DNA from: Alphaproteobacteria bacterium
GTDB lineage: Bacteria; Pseudomonadota; Alphaproteobacteria; UBA9219; RGZA01
Reading direction: 5' to 3'
Assembly: GCA_021732145.1 (NCBI GenBank)
Contig: JAKFVN010000017.1
Coordinates: 27,661 to 91,660, forward strand
Length of the DNA: 64,000 nt
The notes under the pieces are model-generated. The model had not been told where the DNA came from, did not search any database, and was given only the letters and a program-made list of their open reading frames with translations. The first letter of the stretch is position 1, and every line of letters starts with the position of its first letter. The position numbers and the translations under genes were made by a program. Below, piece by piece: positions 60,605 to 64,000 of the stretch.

Positions 60605-61219
60605 TTATTTATGGCGGTGCGCGCCGCTCAGCAATGCGGTGATGCGTTCTTGCGCCTGTAAATCAGTCTTGAAGCAGCCGGTAAAAAACTGCGTTACCAA
60701 ATGCGCATCAGGCTTGTTTGCGCCTCTGGTGGTCATGCAGGCATGTTCAGCTTCGATAATCACGGCAACGCCTTTAGGTGATAGACCATTATGCAATGCT
60801 TCGGCAATTTGCTTGGTCATGGTTTCCTGGCTTTGCAGACGTTTTGCAAATACATCAACGACACGTGCAAGCTTGCTGATGCCAACAACCTTCTTGTCCG
60901 GCCAATAGGCAACATGGGCTGTGCCCGGCATGCTGGCCATGTGATGCTCGCAATGCGATACGAAATCGATGTTACGCATAATCACGGGTTGGTCATAACC
61001 CTGAATATCGTCGAAAAATTTGCCAACCAGTTCGGATGCATCTTCCTTGTAGCCATCGCACCATTCTTCCCATGCGCGAACAACACGGGCAGGGGTTTCA
61101 ATCAGGCCAGGGCGGGTCACGTCTTCACCAAGATATGCCAGAAGCGTACGTACGCTTTCTTCGGCCTCCTCACGGGTGGGGCGGGCATTTATGTCTTTTT
61201 TGTTCATCTTGACCAGCAT
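60605..61219 (-). CDS. folE: GTP cyclohydrolase I
   Basis: The protein has 204 aa, started at the ATG at 61219 after AGGATAATTCG. Zinc-binding residues are in SHCEHHM, and CMTTRGANKPDA and GISKLARVVDVFAKRLQ are typical. It makes 7,8-dihydroneopterin triphosphate for folate. Confidence 0.95.
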   Translation of the reverse strand: MLVKMNKKDINARPTREEAEESVRTLLAYLGEDVTRPGLIETPARVVRAWEEWCDGYKEDASELVGKFFDDIQGYDQPVIMRNIDFVSHCEHHMASMPGTAHVAYWPDKKVVGISKLARVVDVFAKRLQSQETMTKQIAEALHNGLSPKGVAVIIEAEHACMTTRGANKPDAHLVTQFFTGCFKTDLQAQERITALLSGAHRHK

Positions 61220-61314
61220 ATCGAATTATCCTGCTTTAAATTTTATAGGTTCAGGTGTTAGTGTATTGAACTAGTTCGTTTCCTGTATTTTTCAATCCCG
61301 CCTAGCTCGCATCC

Positions 61315-62271
61315 ATGCCAGAAACCAAATCACCCGAACATTTCATTCCCACCATCGCGGTGATTATTCCTTGCTATAACGAGGAAGCCACCATCTCCAA
61401 TGTGGTGCGTGATTTTGCCACTGTTTTACCGAGCGCTCAGGTTTATGTCTATGACAATAATTCCAGCGATAAAACCATTGAAAACGCTAAAAAAGCGGGG
61501 GCTTTGGTGCGCACCGAAAAGCAGCAGGGCAAGGGCAATGTGGTGCGCCGTGCCTTTGCTGATGTGGACGCGGATATTTACGTTTTGGTCGATGGCGATG
61601 ATACCTATGACGCGCAATCTGCGCCGCGCCTCGTTGCGCAATTATTAAATGGCCCCTATGACATGATTAACGCGTCGCGCGTTGAAAAAAGCGAGCTTGC
61701 CTACCGCAAAGGTCACCGTTTCGGCAACTGGGCGATCAGCACCATGATCGGCGTGTTATTTGGAAAATCCTGCAATGATGTGCTTTCAGGCTACCGCGTT
61801 TTTTCAAAACGGTTTGTAAAATCATTCCCTGCGCTGGCGCGCGGATTTGAAATTGAAACGGAGCTGACCGTGCATGCCTTGCAATTGCGCATGCCGGTTG
61901 CAGAAACGCAAACACCATATAAGGAGCGCCCTGAAGGTTCGGTGAGCAAGCTTTCCACCTTTAAAGATGGCTTTCGCATTCTGTTCACGATTATGTATTT
62001 GCTGAAGGAAGAAAAGCCGTTGATGTTTTTCTCCGTCATCAGTTTTGTGTTGCTGCTCGGTGCGCTTATTTTGGGCGTGCCGGTGATTGAAGATTTTATG
62101 AAAACCGGTTTGGTGCCGCGCCTTCCATCTGCCGTTCTGGCAACAGGCTTGGTTATCTTGTCATCGCTCAGCGTTGCATGCGGCATGATTTTGGATAGCT
62201 TGACGCGCGCGCGCCTTGAACTAAAACGCCTGACCTATTTGCGTCATTCCGCGCCTCACTACCATGATTAA
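61315..62271 (+). CDS. GT2-family glycosyltransferase
   Basis: The protein has 318 aa. The GT-A fold is visible: IAVIIPCYNEEATISNVVRDF, DNNSSDKT and the DxD-like VDGDDTY. Two C-terminal membrane helices (about 240-262 and 275-300) anchor it. It resembles polyprenyl-phosphate sugar transferases (DPM/GtrB type). The GtrA-like gene overlaps its end. Confidence 0.9.
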   Translation: MPETKSPEHFIPTIAVIIPCYNEEATISNVVRDFATVLPSAQVYVYDNNSSDKTIENAKKAGALVRTEKQQGKGNVVRRAFADVDADIYVLVDGDDTYDAQSAPRLVAQLLNGPYDMINASRVEKSELAYRKGHRFGNWAISTMIGVLFGKSCNDVLSGYRVFSKRFVKSFPALARGFEIETELTVHALQLRMPVAETQTPYKERPEGSVSKLSTFKDGFRILFTIMYLLKEEKPLMFFSVISFVLLLGALILGVPVIEDFMKTGLVPRLPSAVLATGLVILSSLSVACGMILDSLTRARLELKRLTYLRHSAPHYHD

Positions 62272-62668
62272 TCGGGAAACGCTGCTGCGGATGTTCAAAT
62301 TCGGTTTCATCGGTGTGGTTGGGTTTTGCGTCGATTACGGCGTTTTGAAATTCGGCATCGGTATTCTGGGTCTCGATCCCTATACCGCGCGGCTTATTTC
62401 CTATATCTGCGCTGCCACCACCACATGGTTTGGCAACCGCATGCTGACCTTTGCGGATAGGCCAAAAACACCGCCCGCGAAACAATGGGTATCGTTTCTT
62501 GCGCTCAATGCGGTTGGGTTTGTCGTCAATTATTCAACCTATGCGCTGCTGATTACGCAGTTTCCTTATATCTATGCAAATCCGGGTTGGGCGGTGGCGG
62601 CGGGTTCGCTGGCTGGAATGTGCATCAATTATATGTCATCCACGCACTATGTTTTTCCAAAAACTTGA
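62264..62668 (+). CDS. GtrA-like membrane protein
   Basis: The protein has 134 aa with four membrane helices (FGFIGVVGFCVDYGVLKFG near the start; the motif ATTTWFGNRMLTF; MCINYMSSTHYVF at the end). GtrA proteins flip sugar-loaded lipid carriers. It overlaps the glycosyltransferase gene by eight bases, as in typical GtrA/GtrB pairs. Confidence 0.92.
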   Translation: MINRETLLRMFKFGFIGVVGFCVDYGVLKFGIGILGLDPYTARLISYICAATTTWFGNRMLTFADRPKTPPAKQWVSFLALNAVGFVVNYSTYALLITQFPYIYANPGWAVAAGSLAGMCINYMSSTHYVFPKT

Positions 62669-62712
62669 GAATTCCCGGAAGAATAGCCATATAATAGGCA
62701 CTGGAGAAAATG

Positions 62713-64000
62713 ATGGATATCAACAAATACTCAGACCGTGCCAAGGAAATTATTTCAGCTGCGCAAGGCATTGCGCTTCGGCTTCATAACCAACGCTTTG
62801 TGCCGGAACATCTTTTAAAGGCATTACTGGAAGACCGCGAAGGTTTGGTGAATAACCTTATCCGCTCGTCGGGTGGTGATCCCGGCGCGGTGATGATGAT
62901 TGTGGATGTTGAATTGGCGAAGCTTCCAAAAATCACCGGCAGCGAAGAACTCTATATGGCGCCGGATGTAGCGCGCATTTTAACAGGCGCTGAAGATATC
63001 GCGACCAAGGGCGGCGATAGCTTTGTAACGGCGGAGCGTTTGTTTCAGGCATTGCTGGCATCGCCTTCCGCCATGTCGCGCAAATTGAATGAAGCAGGCG
63101 TAACGCTACAAAACATCAACGGCGCAGTGGAAGGCATGCGCAAGGGCCGCAAGGCTGACAGTGCAGGCGCAGAGCAAGGTTATCAGGCGCTTAAAAAATA
63201 CACGCGCGATTTAACGGCAGCGGCACGCGAAAACAAGCTGGATCCCGTCATTGGCCGTGATGATGAAATCCGCCGCACCATGCAGGTGCTGGCACGCCGC
63301 ACGAAGAATAACCCCGTGCTAATCGGTGAACCTGGCGTGGGTAAAACCGCGATTGTTGAAGGCCTTGCGCAGCGCATTATCAAAGGCGATATCCCCGAAA
63401 ACTTGAAAGACAAGCGCGTGCTATCGCTTGATTTGGGTTCGCTGATTGCGGGCGCAAAATTCCGCGGCGAATTTGAAGAACGGTTAAAGGCCGTATTGCA
63501 GGAAATTAGTGCGGCAGCCGGTGAAATCATCGTGTTCATTGATGAATTGCACACGCTGGTTGGCGCGGGCAAAGGCGATGGCGCGATGGATGCATCAAAC
63601 ATGCTGAAACCTGCGCTTGCGCGCGGCGAATTGCACTGTGTTGGCGCAACCACGCTGGATGAATACCGAAAACATATTGAAAAAGACGCGGCGCTGGCGC
63701 GGCGCTTTCAGCCTGTGTTTGTTTCTGAGCCGACGGTGGAAGATACCATTTCCATTTTGCGCGGCCTCAAGGAACGCTATGAACTGCACCACGGTGTGCG
63801 CATTACCGATAACGCATTGGTGGCAGCAGCAACGCTTTCCAACCGCTATATCGCTGACCGCTTTTTACCGGATAAAGCCATCGACTTAATCGATGAAGCG
63901 GCATCACGCCTGCGCATGCAGGTGGATAGCAAGCCTGAAGCCATTGATGAAATGGATCGCAAAATCATGCAATTGCGCATTGAACGCGAAGCATTGAAAA
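62713..64000 (+). CDS. clpB: ClpB disaggregase, 5' part (runs off the window)
   Basis: The reading frame starts at ATG 62713 (or 62710) after GGAG and is open to the end of the window. It has the Clp N-domain ([20 protein letters not shown]), then NBD1 with Walker [16 protein letters not shown] (about 205) and Walker [17 protein letters not shown], and continues into the start of the coiled-coil middle domain ([20 protein letters not shown]). It works with DnaK to rescue aggregated proteins. About 429 codons are seen, roughly half the gene. Confidence 0.95.
   Translation, partial: MDINKYSDRAKEIISAAQGIALRLHNQRFVPEHLLKALLEDREGLVNNLIRSSGGDPGAVMMIVDVELAKLPKITGSEELYMAPDVARILTGAEDIATKGGDSFVTAERLFQALLASPSAMSRKLNEAGVTLQNINGAVEGMRKGRKADSAGAEQGYQALKKYTRDLTAAARENKLDPVIGRDDEIRRTMQVLARRTKNNPVLIGEPGVGKTAIVEGLAQRIIKGDIPENLKDKRVLSLDLGSLIAGAKFRGEFEERLKAVLQEISAAAGEIIVFIDELHTLVGAGKGDGAMDASNMLKPALARGELHCVGATTLDEYRKHIEKDAALARRFQPVFVSEPTVEDTISILRGLKERYELHHGVRITDNALVAAATLSNRYIADRFLPDKAIDLIDEAASRLRMQVDSKPEAIDEMDRKIMQLRIEREALK

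Noticed and set aside
1..64000. CRISPR arrays, insertion sequences, rRNA genes
   Set aside because: No regularly spaced repeats, transposase genes or rRNA sequence were recognised on reading the window.

Overview
The window is chromosomal DNA from an alphaproteobacterium of moderate GC content. The evidence is the ChvG/ChvI-type two-component pair, the Caulobacter-type cpa/tad pilus locus, the short ffs RNA next to dnaX-ybaB-recR, ccmF, an LdtR-like regulator, and housekeeping genes (polA, dnaX, recR, folE, clpB). Genus cannot be fixed from sequence alone; a predatory or host-associated lineage such as the Micavibrio group is only a guess. No insertion sequence, integrase, CRISPR array or rRNA was seen.

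Region A (1-23.4 kb) is the most unusual part. It is a chromosomal cluster related to the tra/pil block of IncI plasmid R64 and to the Legionella Dot/Icm type IVB secretion system. It opens with a run of exported proteins of unknown family (29-5028). A second block follows: an unknown soluble protein, a lytic transglycosylase, a CxxC thioredoxin-fold protein and a small two-helix membrane protein (5279-8064). Then come four recognisable I-type T4SS genes in plasmid order, DotD/TraH, DotC/TraI, DotB/TraJ and IcmT/TraK (8280-11430). An R64-like type IVb thin-pilus operon follows directly: a TcpQ-domain protein (PilL-like), PilN secretin, PilO, PilP, PilQ ATPase, PilR, two near-duplicate PilS pilins, a small membrane protein, and a PilV-like adhesin (11666-23378). 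The adhesin carries a phage tail-fibre-type peptidase S74 self-cleaving chaperone domain at its C terminus. That prepilin-S74 combination is the strongest candidate here for an undescribed system.

Region B (24.4-34.3 kb) is a Tad/Flp pilus locus: flp, cpaA (the only prepilin peptidase seen), cpaB, cpaC, cpaD, cpaE, cpaF, tadB, tadC, and a convergent TPR lipoprotein resembling TadD. No tadE, tadF or tadG gene is present. Two pilus machines therefore lie side by side.

Region C (34.3-47 kb) is mainly core metabolism on the minus strand: an LdtR-like MarR regulator, ccmF, a HAD phosphatase, panB, a ThiF/MoeB adenylyltransferase, a CheY-like regulator with an unknown partner, the thiamine genes thiO-thiS-thiG plus a thiE/tenI-like gene, two small envelope-stress-type exported proteins, dps, tRNA-Arg(CCG), a DMT-like membrane protein and an ABC ATPase.

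Region D (47-64 kb) is housekeeping: a zinc-finger protein, polA, tRNA-Arg(CCT), the SRP RNA, a hypothetical gene, dnaX-ybaB-recR, two small unknown genes behind an 18-bp palindrome, the ChvG/ChvI-like pair, a small HExxH protein, an ApaH-like phosphatase, hslO, a lipoprotein, folE, a GT2 glycosyltransferase with a GtrA-like protein, and the 5' part of clpB, which runs off the window.
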